From NCBI RefSeq assembly GCF_019355055.1, contig NZ_CP048411.1:4325001-4389000 (forward strand): a stretch of DNA of 64,000 nucleotides, read 5' to 3'. Positions within the stretch are counted from its first letter, which is position 1, and each line of letters begins with the position of its first letter. Source of the DNA: Pseudomonas sp. MTM4. GTDB lineage: Bacteria; Pseudomonadota; Gammaproteobacteria; Pseudomonadales; Pseudomonadaceae. The notes below the pieces were generated by a model that ran no database searches, was not told where the DNA came from, and saw only the letters and a list, made by a program, of their open reading frames with translations. Positions 1-9,314 of the stretch are shown piece after piece. Position numbers and translations under genes: made by a program.

Positions 1-1
1 A

Positions 2-349
<348 letters not shown>

Positions 350-380
350 TCCAGCCTCGATTAACAGGCGCTGGGAGCTG

Positions 381-428
381 GAAGCTGGAAACTTGAAGTC
401 GCGACTTCGGGCCTCTGCTTCCAGCTTC
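381..428. repeat. Nested palindrome in the guaB-guaA spacer
   Basis: Outer arms GAAGCTGGAA (381-390) and TTCCAGCTTC (419-428) are exact inverted copies. Inside them GAAGTCGCGACTTC (395-408) is itself a perfect palindrome. Flanking sequence repeats the same motifs in degenerate form (GCTGGAAGCTGGAAACTTGAAG before, CTTTCAGCTTCAAGC after). It can form a hairpin in the guaBA mRNA. It resembles a low-complexity intergenic repeat and not a defined regulatory site. Confidence 0.7.
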
Positions 429-466
429 TGGCTTTCAGCTTCAAGCTTTTTCCGAAGGAAAGCCCC

Positions 467-2047
467 ATGTCTCATCCCGACATTCACGCCCACCGCATCC
501 TGATCCTCGACTTCGGTTCCCAGTACACCCAACTGATCGCCCGCCGCGTGCGCGAGCTCGGGGTCTATTGCGAGCTGCATCCCTGGGACATGAGCGACGA
601 GGACATCCGTGCCTTCGCCCCGCGCGGCATCATCCTCGCCGGCGGCCCCGAGTCGGTGCACGAGGAGGGCAGCCCTCGGGCGCGGCAGGCGGTGTTCGAT
701 CTGGGCGTGCCGCTGTTCGGCATCTGCTATGGCATGCAGACCATGTCCGAGCAGTTGGGCGGCAAGGTGCAGGGTTCGGATGTGCGTGAATTCGGCTATG
801 CGCGGGTCGACCTGGTCGGCAAGTCGAAGCTGTTCGACGGCATCGAGGACCACATGGACGACGACGGCGTCTTCGGCCTCGACGTCTGGATGAGCCACGG
901 CGACAAGGTCACCGATATCCCGGAAGGCTTCCATATCATCGCTAGCACGCCGAGCTGCCCGATCGCCGCGATCGGTGACGAGGCCCGCCGCTACTACGGC
1001 GTGCAGTTCCACCCGGAAGTGACCCATACCAAGCAGGGCGGCCGCATCCTGTCGCGCTTCCTGCTGGAAATTTGCGGTTGCGAGGCGCTGTGGACGCCGT
1101 CGAACATCGTCGAAGACCTGGTCGAGCAGGTCCGCGCCCAAGTGGGCAGCGCCAACGTACTGCTGGGCCTGTCCGGCGGCGTCGATTCCTCGGTGGTCGC
1201 CGCACTGCTGCACAAGGCCATCGGCGACCAGCTGACCTGCGTCTTCGTCGACAACGGCCTGCTGCGCCTGCACGAAGGCGACCAGGTGATGGCCATGTTC
1301 GCCCAGAACATGGGCGTCAAGGTGATCCGCGCCGATGCCGAAGCGCAGTTCCTGGAGAACCTCGCTGGCGAAGCCGACCCGGAGAAGAAGCGCAAGATCA
1401 TCGGTCGCACCTTCATCGACGTCTTCGATGCCCAGGCCAGCAAGCTCGACAACATCCAGTTCCTCGCTCAGGGCACCATCTACCCGGACGTGATCGAGTC
1501 GGCTGGCGCCAAGAGCGGCAAGGCCCACGTGATCAAATCGCACCACAACGTCGGCGGCCTGCCCGAGGAAATGAACCTCAAGCTGGTCGAGCCGCTGCGC
1601 GAGCTGTTCAAGGACGAAGTGCGCAAGATCGGCCTCGAACTGGGCCTGCCTTACGACATGGTCTACCGCCATCCCTTCCCGGGCCCGGGCCTGGGCGTGC
1701 GCATCCTCGGCGAGGTGAAGAAGGAATACGCCGACCTGCTGCGCCGCGCCGACCATATCTTTATCGAAGAGCTGCGCAACTTCGACTGGTACCACAAAAC
1801 CAGCCAGGCCTTCGTGGTGTTCCAGCCGGTCAAATCGGTCGGTGTAGTCGGTGATGGCCGCCGCTACGCCTGGGTCGTTGCATTGCGCGCCGTGGAAACC
1901 ATCGACTTCATGACCGCACGCTGGGCGCACCTGCCCTACGAGCTGCTGGAGAAGGTCTCCAACCGCATCATCAACGAAATCGAAGGCATCTCCCGCGTCA
2001 CCTACGACGTATCGAGCAAGCCGCCGGCGACGATTGAGTGGGAGTGA
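467..2047 (+). CDS. guaA: GMP synthase (glutamine-hydrolysing)
   Basis: Converts XMP, ATP and glutamine to GMP. The 526-residue protein has the usual bacterial GuaA length and architecture. The N-terminal class I glutamine amidotransferase has its nucleophile in GICYGMQ (Cys87) and the His/Glu pair in FHPEVTH (His182, Glu184). The central ATP pyrophosphatase domain has the PP-loop [10 protein letters not shown] (about 234-243). The C-terminal dimerisation domain ends in the family-typical KPPATIEWE. The start is chosen for the AAGGA ribosome binding site at 455-459. It forms a guaBA unit with the upstream gene and is closed by an intrinsic terminator at 2094. Confidence 0.98.
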   Translation: MSHPDIHAHRILILDFGSQYTQLIARRVRELGVYCELHPWDMSDEDIRAFAPRGIILAGGPESVHEEGSPRARQAVFDLGVPLFGICYGMQTMSEQLGGKVQGSDVREFGYARVDLVGKSKLFDGIEDHMDDDGVFGLDVWMSHGDKVTDIPEGFHIIASTPSCPIAAIGDEARRYYGVQFHPEVTHTKQGGRILSRFLLEICGCEALWTPSNIVEDLVEQVRAQVGSANVLLGLSGGVDSSVVAALLHKAIGDQLTCVFVDNGLLRLHEGDQVMAMFAQNMGVKVIRADAEAQFLENLAGEADPEKKRKIIGRTFIDVFDAQASKLDNIQFLAQGTIYPDVIESAGAKSGKAHVIKSHHNVGGLPEEMNLKLVEPLRELFKDEVRKIGLELGLPYDMVYRHPFPGPGLGVRILGEVKKEYADLLRRADHIFIEELRNFDWYHKTSQAFVVFQPVKSVGVVGDGRRYAWVVALRAVETIDFMTARWAHLPYELLEKVSNRIINEIEGISRVTYDVSSKPPATIEWE

Positions 2048-2093
2048 TCGGCACTTGGCAAATACTAGCTGCCGAGTAGCATGAAATAACACT

Positions 2094-2118
2094 AAGCCCG
2101 CGTAAGCGGGCTTTTTTT
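2094..2118 (+). terminator. Rho-independent terminator after guaA
   Basis: The stem AAGCCCGC/GCGGGCTT with a short TAA loop is followed by a run of T. It ends the guaBA transcript 47 bp after the guaA stop codon. Confidence 0.92.
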
Positions 2119-2162
2119 ATGCTTGGGCTCGGTGCTGATCGCTCTGTGAGCGTTATCCGGAC

Positions 2163-2700
2163 TTGCCAGCGGCTACCCGGGAATGGTGGAGTCGCGCGCC
2201 GGCCACGTGGAGGGCGCTTGCTCGGCAACTGCCTCCAACGTCGCGGCTGAACCCAGCCTTTGATGGTGAAAACTACAACCGGCAATGGCAGGTCAATGTC
2301 ATGGGGCCGGTCGTCATCTCCCGTGCGGCGGCGCCCGAACTGACTGATGGTGGTCGAATCATCTTCATCGGCTCTCGGCTCGGGACCAATGTGCCTTTCC
2401 CGGGGGCCGCCGACTATGCCGGGACCAAGGCAGCGCTCGTTGGATACGCGAAAGGGGCTGCATGGGATCTCGGTCCTCGCAATATCACGTGAACGTCGTT
2501 CAGCCGAGCATCATGCCCACGGATATGGCTGCGCAAGTCGTCGGTAACCCGACAATCCGGGACGCCCTCCTGGACATGCACCCGATCCGGCGCATTGCCA
2601 CGCTGGAAGAGGTCGCTTAGACCGTCTGCTTCCTTGCCGGCCCATCTGGGGCTACATCACTGGTGAGACGATCAATGTCGCCGGTGGTGTGGCGATCTGA
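2163..2700 (+). pseudogene. Decayed short-chain dehydrogenase/reductase
   Basis: The translation of 2250-2490 reads as the central and catalytic part of a classical SDR: QVNVMGPVVISRA, then GGRIIFIGS, then the active-site stretch DYAGTKAALVGYAKG (YxxxK), then DLGPRNIT. Here the frame breaks. The continuation VNVVQPSIMPTDMAAQVV lies in the next frame from about 2488, an in-frame TAG occurs at 2617-2619, and a further shift is needed to reach the SDR C-terminus YITGETINVAGGVAI ending at 2700. The N-terminal Rossmann TGxxxGIG motif is missing or unrecognisable, so 5' truncation is likely too. No function is expected. It marks the start of an accessory stretch downstream of guaA. Boundaries are approximate. 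Confidence 0.85.
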
Positions 2701-2849
2701 ACAGTGGAATAAAACGAAAAGCCAATCGGGTAAAAATACTCCTGATCAAGTTTCATGGACTTCTCATCACCAATAGTTTCTGGTGGCGTGCAGAATTCAT
2801 CTCACCGGACAACACCAGCCGGCCACCCAACTGAACAGGAACTACCACC

Positions 2850-3278
2850 ATGTCCATCGATAAAATCCTTTACACCGCCACTGCTACTGCCACAGGTGGC
2901 CGCGAAGGCCGCGCCACTTCCTCCGACAGCGTGCTCGACGTGCAGCTGTCTACGCCGCGCGAGCTGGGCGGCGCAGGCGGCGCCGGAACTAACCCCGAGC
3001 AACTGTTCGCCGCCGGCTATTCGGCCTGCTTCCTCGGCGCGCTGAAGTTCGTCGCCAGCAAGCAGAAAGTCGCACTGCCCGCGAGCACTAACGTTACCGG
3101 CAAAGTCGGCATCGGCCAGATCCCCACTGGTTTCGGCATCGAGGCCGAACTGACCATCGCCGCATCCGGCATCGACCGCGAGGTGCTGCAAGCGCTGGTC
3201 GACCAGGCCCACATCGTCTGCCCGTACTCCAACGCGACGCGCGGAAACATCGACGTGACGCTGCTCATCGCCGACTGA
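2850..3278 (+). CDS. ohr: Organic hydroperoxide resistance protein (Ohr/OsmC family)
   Basis: A thiol peroxidase that reduces organic hydroperoxides using lipoylated protein partners, acting in the cytoplasm. The 142-residue length is normal for Ohr. The two redox cysteines are visible: Cys60 in [10 protein letters not shown] and Cys124 in [13 protein letters not shown], the Ohr (not OsmC) form of the C-terminal motif. The start has an AGGA box (2837-2840). No ohrR repressor is adjacent; the nearest regulator is the AraC-type gene at 4314. The next gene, a secreted alpha/beta hydrolase, starts 47 bp downstream, so co-transcription is possible. Confidence 0.93.
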   Translation: MSIDKILYTATATATGGREGRATSSDSVLDVQLSTPRELGGAGGAGTNPEQLFAAGYSACFLGALKFVASKQKVALPASTNVTGKVGIGQIPTGFGIEAELTIAASGIDREVLQALVDQAHIVCPYSNATRGNIDVTLLIAD

Positions 3279-3325
3279 TTGCACAACCACTTCCATCCTT
3301 TCGATCGAACACTGGAGATATCGTC

Positions 3326-4279
3326 ATGAACACCACCACCCGCACCTTTGCTGCCAGCATGCTCGCAATCACCTTGCAGGCCGGTGTCACCGCCAATGCC
3401 GCGCAGCCAGAAACACCGGCGCAGATCGCCGCCAGCGCCACCGTGGACGGCAACTACATCGTCACCGCCGACGGCGTGCGCCTGTACTACAAGGACTGGG
3501 GCCCGAAAGACGGCCCGGTCGTCACCTTCAGCCACGGCTGGCCGCTGAGCTCGGACAGCTGGGAATCGCAGATGATCTTCCTCGCCGACCAGGGCTACCG
3601 AGTGGTTGCTCACGACCGCCGCGGTCATGGCCGCTCCAGTCAGCCGTGGGACGGCAATGACATGGATCACTACGCCGACGACCTGGCGGCTGTGATCAAC
3701 GCCCTTGACCTCAGGGACATCACCGCAGTCGGCTTCTCCACCGGCGGCGGCGAAGTGGCGCGCTACATCGGCCGCCATGGCACCGGCAAGGTCAAGAAGG
3801 CCGCGCTGATCAGTGCCGTACCGCCGCTGATGCTGCAGACTGCCGACAATCCGGGTGGCCTGCCGCTGGAAGTCTTCGACGGCATCCGCAAGGGCTCGCT
3901 GGAAAACCGCTCGCAGCTCTACCTCGACATCGCATCCGGCCCGTTCTACGGCTTCAATCGACCGGACGCCAAGGTTTCGCAAGGGCTGATCGACAGCTGG
4001 TGGGCGCAGGGCATGCAGGCTGGCCACAAGAATACCTACGACTCCATCGCCGCGTTCTCGGCCACGGACTTCCGCGAGGATCTGAAGAAATTCGACGTAC
4101 CGACGTTGGTGATCCATGGTGACGACGACCAGATCGTGCCGCTCGATATCTCCGGAAAGGCGTCAGCCGCGCAGATCGAAGGAGCGAAGCTGATCGTCTA
4201 TCCTGGCGCTCCCCATGGTCTGACCGATACCCACAAGGATCGCTTCAACCAGGATCTGCTGAGCTTTCTCAAAGATTGA
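3326..4279 (+). CDS. Exported alpha/beta hydrolase, chloroperoxidase-like
   Basis: The 317-residue protein has an N-terminal Sec signal peptide (about residues 1-26, cleavage near ANA-AQP). An alpha/beta-hydrolase fold of the cofactor-free haloperoxidase/arylesterase type follows. The oxyanion region is [10 protein letters not shown], and the family motif [13 protein letters not shown] is present. The nucleophile elbow is GFSTGGGE (Ser138), with an acid in HGDDDQIVP (about Asp267) and the catalytic His in GAPHGL (His297). Such proteins are esterases with side perhydrolase activity; the natural substrate is unknown. GGAG at 3314-3317 supports the start. The signal peptide is less usual, since most close relatives are cytoplasmic. 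It follows ohr and precedes an AraC-type regulator, so the three may form an oxidant- or antimicrobial-response group (inference). Confidence 0.88.
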   Translation: MNTTTRTFAASMLAITLQAGVTANAAQPETPAQIAASATVDGNYIVTADGVRLYYKDWGPKDGPVVTFSHGWPLSSDSWESQMIFLADQGYRVVAHDRRGHGRSSQPWDGNDMDHYADDLAAVINALDLRDITAVGFSTGGGEVARYIGRHGTGKVKKAALISAVPPLMLQTADNPGGLPLEVFDGIRKGSLENRSQLYLDIASGPFYGFNRPDAKVSQGLIDSWWAQGMQAGHKNTYDSIAAFSATDFREDLKKFDVPTLVIHGDDDQIVPLDISGKASAAQIEGAKLIVYPGAPHGLTDTHKDRFNQDLLSFLKD

Positions 4280-4313
4280 ATGAACGGCCTTACTGCGCCG
4301 ACGGTGGACGAAT

Positions 4314-5138
4314 ATGGTTGATCGACTTGCAGCACTGATTACGCATTTTCCGGTGAGCGCGCAGGTGTTCAATGCGGGTGCACTGTGCGGCATCAACACG
4401 CTGCAAAGCGATGGCGTACATGGACAGTTGCACCTGGTGCGCAGCGGTGCGGTGGAAGTGTGGTACGGCAGGGAACAGCTGCAGGTCGAACGACCGAGCC
4501 TGTTGCTGTTCCCGCGGCCGTTGACGCATCGCTTCGTCACCGACCCCGAGCGCGGTGCGGACATGGTTTGCGCCAACCTGTCATTCGATAGCGGCGCAGG
4601 CAATCCCATTGCATTAGCACTGCCGGATGTCGTCTGCCTGCCGCTGGCAGCCATTGACGGCGCCGAACCGGTGCTGGGGTTACTGTTCGAAGAGGCCTTC
4701 CAGCAGCGCTGCGGGCGCGTCGCGTTGGTCGAGCGTCTGTTCGAGGTGGTGATGATTCAGGTGTTGCGCCAGCTGATGGAAAGCGGCGAAGTGCACGGAG
4801 GGCTGCTGTCCGGGTTGTCGCATCCGCGCTTGCGCAACGCGCTGGTGGCGATGCACGAAGCGCCGGCGCAGGAGTGGACGCTGGACGAGCTGGCGAACGT
4901 TGCCGGCATGTCGCGCAGCGTGTTCGCCACGGCGTTCCGCGAGACGGTCGGCACTACGCCTGGGCAGTATCTGCAAGGTTGGCGCGTGCGACTGGCCCAG
5001 AAGGCCTTGCGGCGCGGACGTTCCTTGAAGGTGATCGCGACCGAAGTTGGCTATGGCAGCGAAGCCGCACTCTCACGCGCGTTCAAGGCGCAATCGGGGC
5101 AATCACCCCGGCAGTGGAAAGCCAGTCATCCGCAGTGA
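4314..5138 (+). CDS. AraC-family transcriptional regulator with N-terminal cupin domain
   Basis: 274 residues. Residues about 10-160 match the AraC-binding cupin (Cupin_6 type; HLVRSGAVEVWYG, LLLFPRPLTHRF). The C-terminal 100 residues form the double helix-turn-helix: WTLDELANVAGMSRSVFATAFRE is helix pair one and SLKVIATEVGYGSEAALSRAFK is pair two, ending in SPRQWK. Regulators of this subfamily usually control an adjacent oxidoreductase or hydrolase, so the hydrolase 34 bp upstream and ohr are the natural candidates. The ribosome binding site is weak. Ligand unknown. Confidence 0.9.
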   Translation: MVDRLAALITHFPVSAQVFNAGALCGINTLQSDGVHGQLHLVRSGAVEVWYGREQLQVERPSLLLFPRPLTHRFVTDPERGADMVCANLSFDSGAGNPIALALPDVVCLPLAAIDGAEPVLGLLFEEAFQQRCGRVALVERLFEVVMIQVLRQLMESGEVHGGLLSGLSHPRLRNALVAMHEAPAQEWTLDELANVAGMSRSVFATAFRETVGTTPGQYLQGWRVRLAQKALRRGRSLKVIATEVGYGSEAALSRAFKAQSGQSPRQWKASHPQ

Positions 5139-5230
5139 CCAAGGCCTGGAGGTACCAGCATCGGACGTGCCTCGCGTGCCTTTATCTGGCCTGCTCCGTC
5201 AGCGGGCCGTAATAACAAAGGAAGACTTCA

Positions 5231-6166
5231 ATGCCAATGCATGTAGTGACGCCAACCATCTACTCAACCGCGCTCTCCCGAATGGCAGGGCTGGAGGTAA
5301 TGCTCAAGATTGAAAGTGTGCAGCCAAGTGGCTCCTTCAAACTACGGGGTGTCGGGCACGCCTGCGAAACCTTGCTGCGCAGCGGCGCTACGCACTTTAT
5401 TTCCTCTTCCGGCGGTAATGCAGGTTACGCAGTCGCCTATGCGGGGCGACAGCTGGGGGTAGGGGTCACGGTGGTGGTCCCCGAAACCACCACGCTGAAA
5501 GCCAAGGAGCTGATCCAAAGCGAGGACGCCAGGGTTATCGTTCACGGCAGCTCCTGGCAGGAGGCAAACGCCCATGCCCAGTCACTCCTTGGTACGGGCG
5601 CGGTGTTCATCCATCCGTTCGATCATCCACTTTTGTGGGAAGGGCATGCCTCGATGATCGATGAGCTCACGAAGCAGTGCGCCAAACCCGACGTGATCAT
5701 TTGCTCTGTCGGGGGCGGCGGACTGCTGGCTGGAGTGGGCGAAGGGTTGCTGCGAGCGGGCTGGGATGACGTCAGCATCCTGGCAGCCGAGACCGAGGGT
5801 GCAGCCTCGTATGCGGCTGCGCTGAAGCATCGCTACCCGGTTGAGATTCCGGCCATTCACAGTCGTGCAACTTCCCTGGGCGCGAGAATGGTGTGTAAGC
5901 GCTCCGTTGAGTTGACCAGTGAACTATCCATCAAAAGCCTGGTTTTATCGGATAGCGAAGCGTTTCAAGGCAGCGCAGACCTGCTGGACGCACATCGCCT
6001 GCTGACGGAGCCCGCCTGTGGCGTGTCGATCGCCAGCTTGTCCAGGGTGAAGGATTGCTTTCCGCAGGCGCGCCGCGTCGTGGTGATTGTGTGTGGAGGT
6101 ATCGGTACAAGCGCAGAGCAGTTGCGAGATAAGTTGCAAGTGAATCGCGAGGCCAGCGCTGGCTGA
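5231..6166 (+). CDS. PLP-dependent serine/threonine dehydratase-like enzyme
   Basis: A fold-type II pyridoxal-phosphate enzyme of 311 residues. The Schiff-base lysine is in GSFKLRG (Lys38). The substrate loop SSGGNAG (about 59-65) and the phosphate-binding glycine loop SVGGGGLLAGVG (about 158-169) are present. The compact length without an ACT domain fits L-serine dehydratases of the SDS type, which deaminate L-serine or threonine to the 2-oxoacid and ammonia. Threonine synthase-like or diaminopropionate-type activities cannot be excluded. The start has AAAGGAAG at 5217-5224. Third-position GC is lower than in neighbouring genes, which may indicate recent acquisition. It converges on the LysR gene. 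Confidence 0.85.
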   Translation: MPMHVVTPTIYSTALSRMAGLEVMLKIESVQPSGSFKLRGVGHACETLLRSGATHFISSSGGNAGYAVAYAGRQLGVGVTVVVPETTTLKAKELIQSEDARVIVHGSSWQEANAHAQSLLGTGAVFIHPFDHPLLWEGHASMIDELTKQCAKPDVIICSVGGGGLLAGVGEGLLRAGWDDVSILAAETEGAASYAAALKHRYPVEIPAIHSRATSLGARMVCKRSVELTSELSIKSLVLSDSEAFQGSADLLDAHRLLTEPACGVSIASLSRVKDCFPQARRVVVIVCGGIGTSAEQLRDKLQVNREASAG

Positions 6167-6313
6167 GCCCATCCCAAGCCGGAGTTCTTCGTTTTGTAGC
6201 TGGTCCATTCACGGGTTGAGTAAGTGTCTGCTCGCGCTGCGCTGGGCGAGTGAGCTTCGGGTACGCGGCCTATCGCCTGCCAGCGAACCTCAGCGGCGCT
6301 TCGATTCCGCAGC

Positions 6314-7204
6314 TCAGGTGATGCGCAACGCATCGACAACCAAGGAAAAAGCCGGCGATGGTTGCCTACGGCTTGGGTAGTAGAGGTAGTAGCCGTCGAA
6401 CGGTTCGCACCAGTCTTCCAGTACCCGTATGAGCCGGCCCTCTTCGAGGTGTGGGATGAACTCCTCCTCCGGCAGAAAGGCAATGCCCAGCCCCGCCAGG
6501 GCGGCATCCACCATAATGGGTGAGGTGTTGAAAACCAGTTGTCCACCCACGCGCACATTCAGTTGTTGGCCGCGCCGCTCGAATTCCCAGACATACAGCC
6601 CGCCCGAAGACTGCCTGCGCATGTTGATGCAATTGTGATTCACCAGATCACGCGGGCTCTTGGGCCTGGGATGACTGGCGAGATAAGCCGGTGAAGCCAC
6701 GGCAGCCATACGCAGCTTGGGTCCGATGGGGACGGCGATCATGTCCTTGTCGATGGCCTCACCCAGGCGCACGCCGGCATCGAAACGATCCGCCGCGATG
6801 TCACGGAAGCCATAGCTCACATCGAACTCCACCTTGATATCCGGATAGTCGAGCAGCAGGGGCGTGAGCTTGGGTAGCAGCGTGGTGCGCAGGACGTGAT
6901 CGCCACAGGTGATGCGCACCGTGCCGGCGGGCTTGTCGCGCAGTTCCGTCAGGTCATCCAATTCCGCCTCGATCTCATCGAAACGATGACCGATGGCCTG
7001 CAGCAGGCGCTCGCCCGCCACCGTCGGTGAGACGCTGCGTGTGGTGCGGGTGAGCAGCCGTATCTCCAGTCGGGTTTCAAGACCGCTGATGGCCTGGCTC
7101 AGCGCTGACTGGGTGACGCCGAGCACCGCGGCGGCACGGGTGAAACTGCCTTCACGGGCCACGGTCACGAATGACAGCAGATCATTGAGGTTTCGTTTCA
7201 TCAT
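6314..7204 (-). CDS. LysR-family transcriptional regulator
   Basis: 296 residues. The N-terminal winged helix-turn-helix is clear (LLSFVTVAREGSFTRAAAVLGVTQSALSQAISGLE, about 8-42). A LysR_substrate domain from residue 90 contains the family features GTVRITCGDHVLR and PRDLVNHNCINMR. It belongs to the common CrgA/DmlR-like group. It is divergent from the MFS exporter at 7369 across a 164-bp, relatively AT-rich spacer (7205-7368), the classical arrangement for autoregulation plus control of the divergent gene. Two consecutive ATG codons (7204 and 7201) are possible starts. Confidence 0.93.
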   Translation of the reverse strand: MMKRNLNDLLSFVTVAREGSFTRAAAVLGVTQSALSQAISGLETRLEIRLLTRTTRSVSPTVAGERLLQAIGHRFDEIEAELDDLTELRDKPAGTVRITCGDHVLRTTLLPKLTPLLLDYPDIKVEFDVSYGFRDIAADRFDAGVRLGEAIDKDMIAVPIGPKLRMAAVASPAYLASHPRPKSPRDLVNHNCINMRRQSSGGLYVWEFERRGQQLNVRVGGQLVFNTSPIMVDAALAGLGIAFLPEEEFIPHLEEGRLIRVLEDWCEPFDGYYLYYPSRRQPSPAFSLVVDALRIT

Positions 7205-7368
7205 GGCGGCAGTACTCGCGGGGCATTGATTAGTGGCGCTTATATGCTCATTAAGAATCCATTAGATAGTAAGGGTGACTCATTTAGGTAAGAATTTGAC
7301 ACCTGAATCCTTCCAAACCTTCTGTACCTGACGCGTTCCCATACGCAGCAGGACAGCAAGAGAACTTC

Positions 7369-8583
7369 ATGGCTTCCAATACATCCGACGCCTCTGCAGG
7401 CAACACGCAGCATCAGGGCGACTCAGAAAATCAACCGGCTTCCTGGGGTGGCGTATTCGCCATGACCTTGTGCGTGTTCGCGCTGATCGCCTCGGAGTTC
7501 ATGCCCGTCAGCCTGCTGACGCCCATTGCCAGCGAGCTGCACATAACCGAGGGCATGGCCGGGCAGGGCATCGCGATTTCCGGTGCCTTCGCCGTGGTGA
7601 CCAGCCTGTTCATTTCCGTGCTGGCCGGCAGCATGAACCGCAAGGCGTTGCTGCTGGTGCTGACTGGGGTGATGGGGCTATCCGGTGCGATCATCGGGCT
7701 GGCACCGAACTATTTCACCTATATGGTGGGCCGTGCGTTGATCGGCATCGTCGTCGGCGGGTTCTGGTCGATGTCGGCAGCCACCGCCATGCGGTTGGTG
7801 CCAGCCAGTGAGGTACCTCGTGCACTGGCTATATTCAACAGCGGTAACGCGCTGGCGATGGTCCTAGCCGCGCCGCTGGGTGCCTACCTGGGGTCGATCA
7901 TCGGCTGGCGTGGCGCTTTTTTCTGCCTGGTGCCGGTGGCGCTGATTGCCCTGGTCTGGCAATGGTTCAGCCTGCCCTCCATGTCGGTCGAGGCGCGCCC
8001 AGCCGGTTCGACCCATGCTTTCAGCGCGCTTGCTCTGCTGCGCAGGCGGGTCGTGGTCATCGGCATGTTGGCGGTCGGCTGCTTCTTTATGGGGCAGTTC
8101 ACCCTGTTCACCTATGTGAGACCGTTTCTGGAAACAGTGACGCAAGTGGACGTGGGTACGCTGTCGTTGATTCTGCTGGTGATGGGCATCGCGGGCTTTA
8201 TCGGTACCACTCTCATCAGTGCGGTACTCAGGCGCGGTTTTTACCCGACGTTAATCGGCATACCGCTGTTGATGGCCGCCATTGCTATAGCCTTGGTCGT
8301 CTTTGGCAACTGGACAGCTGCCGCCGTGGCGCTGTTGGGGTTCTGGGGGCTGATCGCCACGGCAGCGCCGGTGGGTTGGTGGGCCTGGGTCCCCATGACC
8401 TTTCCCAAGGACGCCGAAGCCGGCGGTGGCCTCATGGTTGCGGTGATTCAACTGTCCATCGCGCTGGGTTCGACCGTGGGCGGCCTGCTGTTCGACATGA
8501 GCGGCTACCAGAGTACCTTCGTGGCGAGCGCCGTGCTGCTGTTGATCGCAGCGTTCCTGACGTTGCTGATTTCGCGTTCGTGA
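7369..8583 (+). CDS. MFS exporter, NepI-like (DHA1 family)
   Basis: 404 residues with about 12 hydrophobic segments beginning near residue 28. Similarity to E. coli NepI (purine ribonucleoside efflux) is evident in EFMPVSLLTPIASELHITEG, in GGFWSMSAATAMRLVP, and in the conserved GWWAW and AVIQLSIALGSTVGG stretches. NepI exports inosine and guanosine; the substrate here is uncertain, since related DHA1 members export sugars or drugs. The N-terminal 25 residues are polar and unstructured. AAGAGAA precedes the ATG. It is divergent from, and probably controlled by, the LysR gene at 6314. Confidence 0.88.
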   Translation: MASNTSDASAGNTQHQGDSENQPASWGGVFAMTLCVFALIASEFMPVSLLTPIASELHITEGMAGQGIAISGAFAVVTSLFISVLAGSMNRKALLLVLTGVMGLSGAIIGLAPNYFTYMVGRALIGIVVGGFWSMSAATAMRLVPASEVPRALAIFNSGNALAMVLAAPLGAYLGSIIGWRGAFFCLVPVALIALVWQWFSLPSMSVEARPAGSTHAFSALALLRRRVVVIGMLAVGCFFMGQFTLFTYVRPFLETVTQVDVGTLSLILLVMGIAGFIGTTLISAVLRRGFYPTLIGIPLLMAAIAIALVVFGNWTAAAVALLGFWGLIATAAPVGWWAWVPMTFPKDAEAGGGLMVAVIQLSIALGSTVGGLLFDMSGYQSTFVASAVLLLIAAFLTLLISRS

Positions 8584-8732
8584 GCGGTGAGTAGGATGCG
8601 GCGATCACTCATAAACAAAGATGCAGGCCTGGGTTCAGTTTTGCACGTGAGGCTTGGCCATGAGAGTGCGTCAGCTGGGAGCATTGCGTGCATAACGATG
8701 AGTCTGCGTTCGGCGGAGTAGGGAATGTGCTT

Positions 8733-9302
8733 ATGCAACAGCTACCCACCGTGATCGTATTGGCCGCCGGGCGAGGCGAGCGTTTTGTGCAATCCGGCGG
8801 GACGACGCACAAGCTCGATGCGCCGCTGGGGGGCGTGCCGGTGTTGCAGCGGGTGCTGTGTACCGTTGCATTGTCGGGTCTGCCCTGGCATCTGGTGCGA
8901 CCTGAAGAGGGCGAAGCCTCAGAGGTTGCGGGAATGGGCGACTCCATCGCGCGCGGGGTTCGGGCGACAGCCGATGCCGCTGGCTGGCTTATCCTGCCTG
9001 GCGACCTGCCGTTGCTTGATGTGAACAGCCTGCTGCAGGTGGCTCGGGAACTGGCGACGCATGCTGTGGTATTGCCGCTGTATCAGCAGCAACAGGGGCA
9101 TCCGGTCGGGTTCGACCAAGAATGCTTTGCTGCGTTGAGCACGCTCTGTGGCGATAGGGGCGCCGCTGCCGTGGTACGTGCGCATCGGCAGGCCGGAACG
9201 GCGCAGATACTGCACCTGGATGATCCGGGCATCGTCACCGATATCGACACACTGGACGATCTGGCGTGGGCCGAAAAACTGCTCGCCACAGGCAATCATT
9301 GA
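8733..9302 (+). CDS. MobA/MocA-like nucleotidyltransferase (molybdenum cofactor maturation)
   Basis: 189 residues starting from the ATG at 8733; an upstream ATG at 8688 is in frame but less likely. The N-terminal nucleotide-binding signature VIVLAAGRGERF (about residues 7-18) and LPGDLPLLD are those of the MocA/CoxG-type cytidylyl- or guanylyl-transferases that attach CMP or GMP to molybdopterin. The gene is followed at 12 bp by an XdhC-like chaperone and then by both subunits of a molybdenum hydroxylase. It therefore very probably supplies the cytosine dinucleotide form of the cofactor to that enzyme. Confidence 0.85.
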   Translation: MQQLPTVIVLAAGRGERFVQSGGTTHKLDAPLGGVPVLQRVLCTVALSGLPWHLVRPEEGEASEVAGMGDSIARGVRATADAAGWLILPGDLPLLDVNSLLQVARELATHAVVLPLYQQQQGHPVGFDQECFAALSTLCGDRGAAAVVRAHRQAGTAQILHLDDPGIVTDIDTLDDLAWAEKLLATGNH

Positions 9303-9314
9303 TGGGAAATCTGT

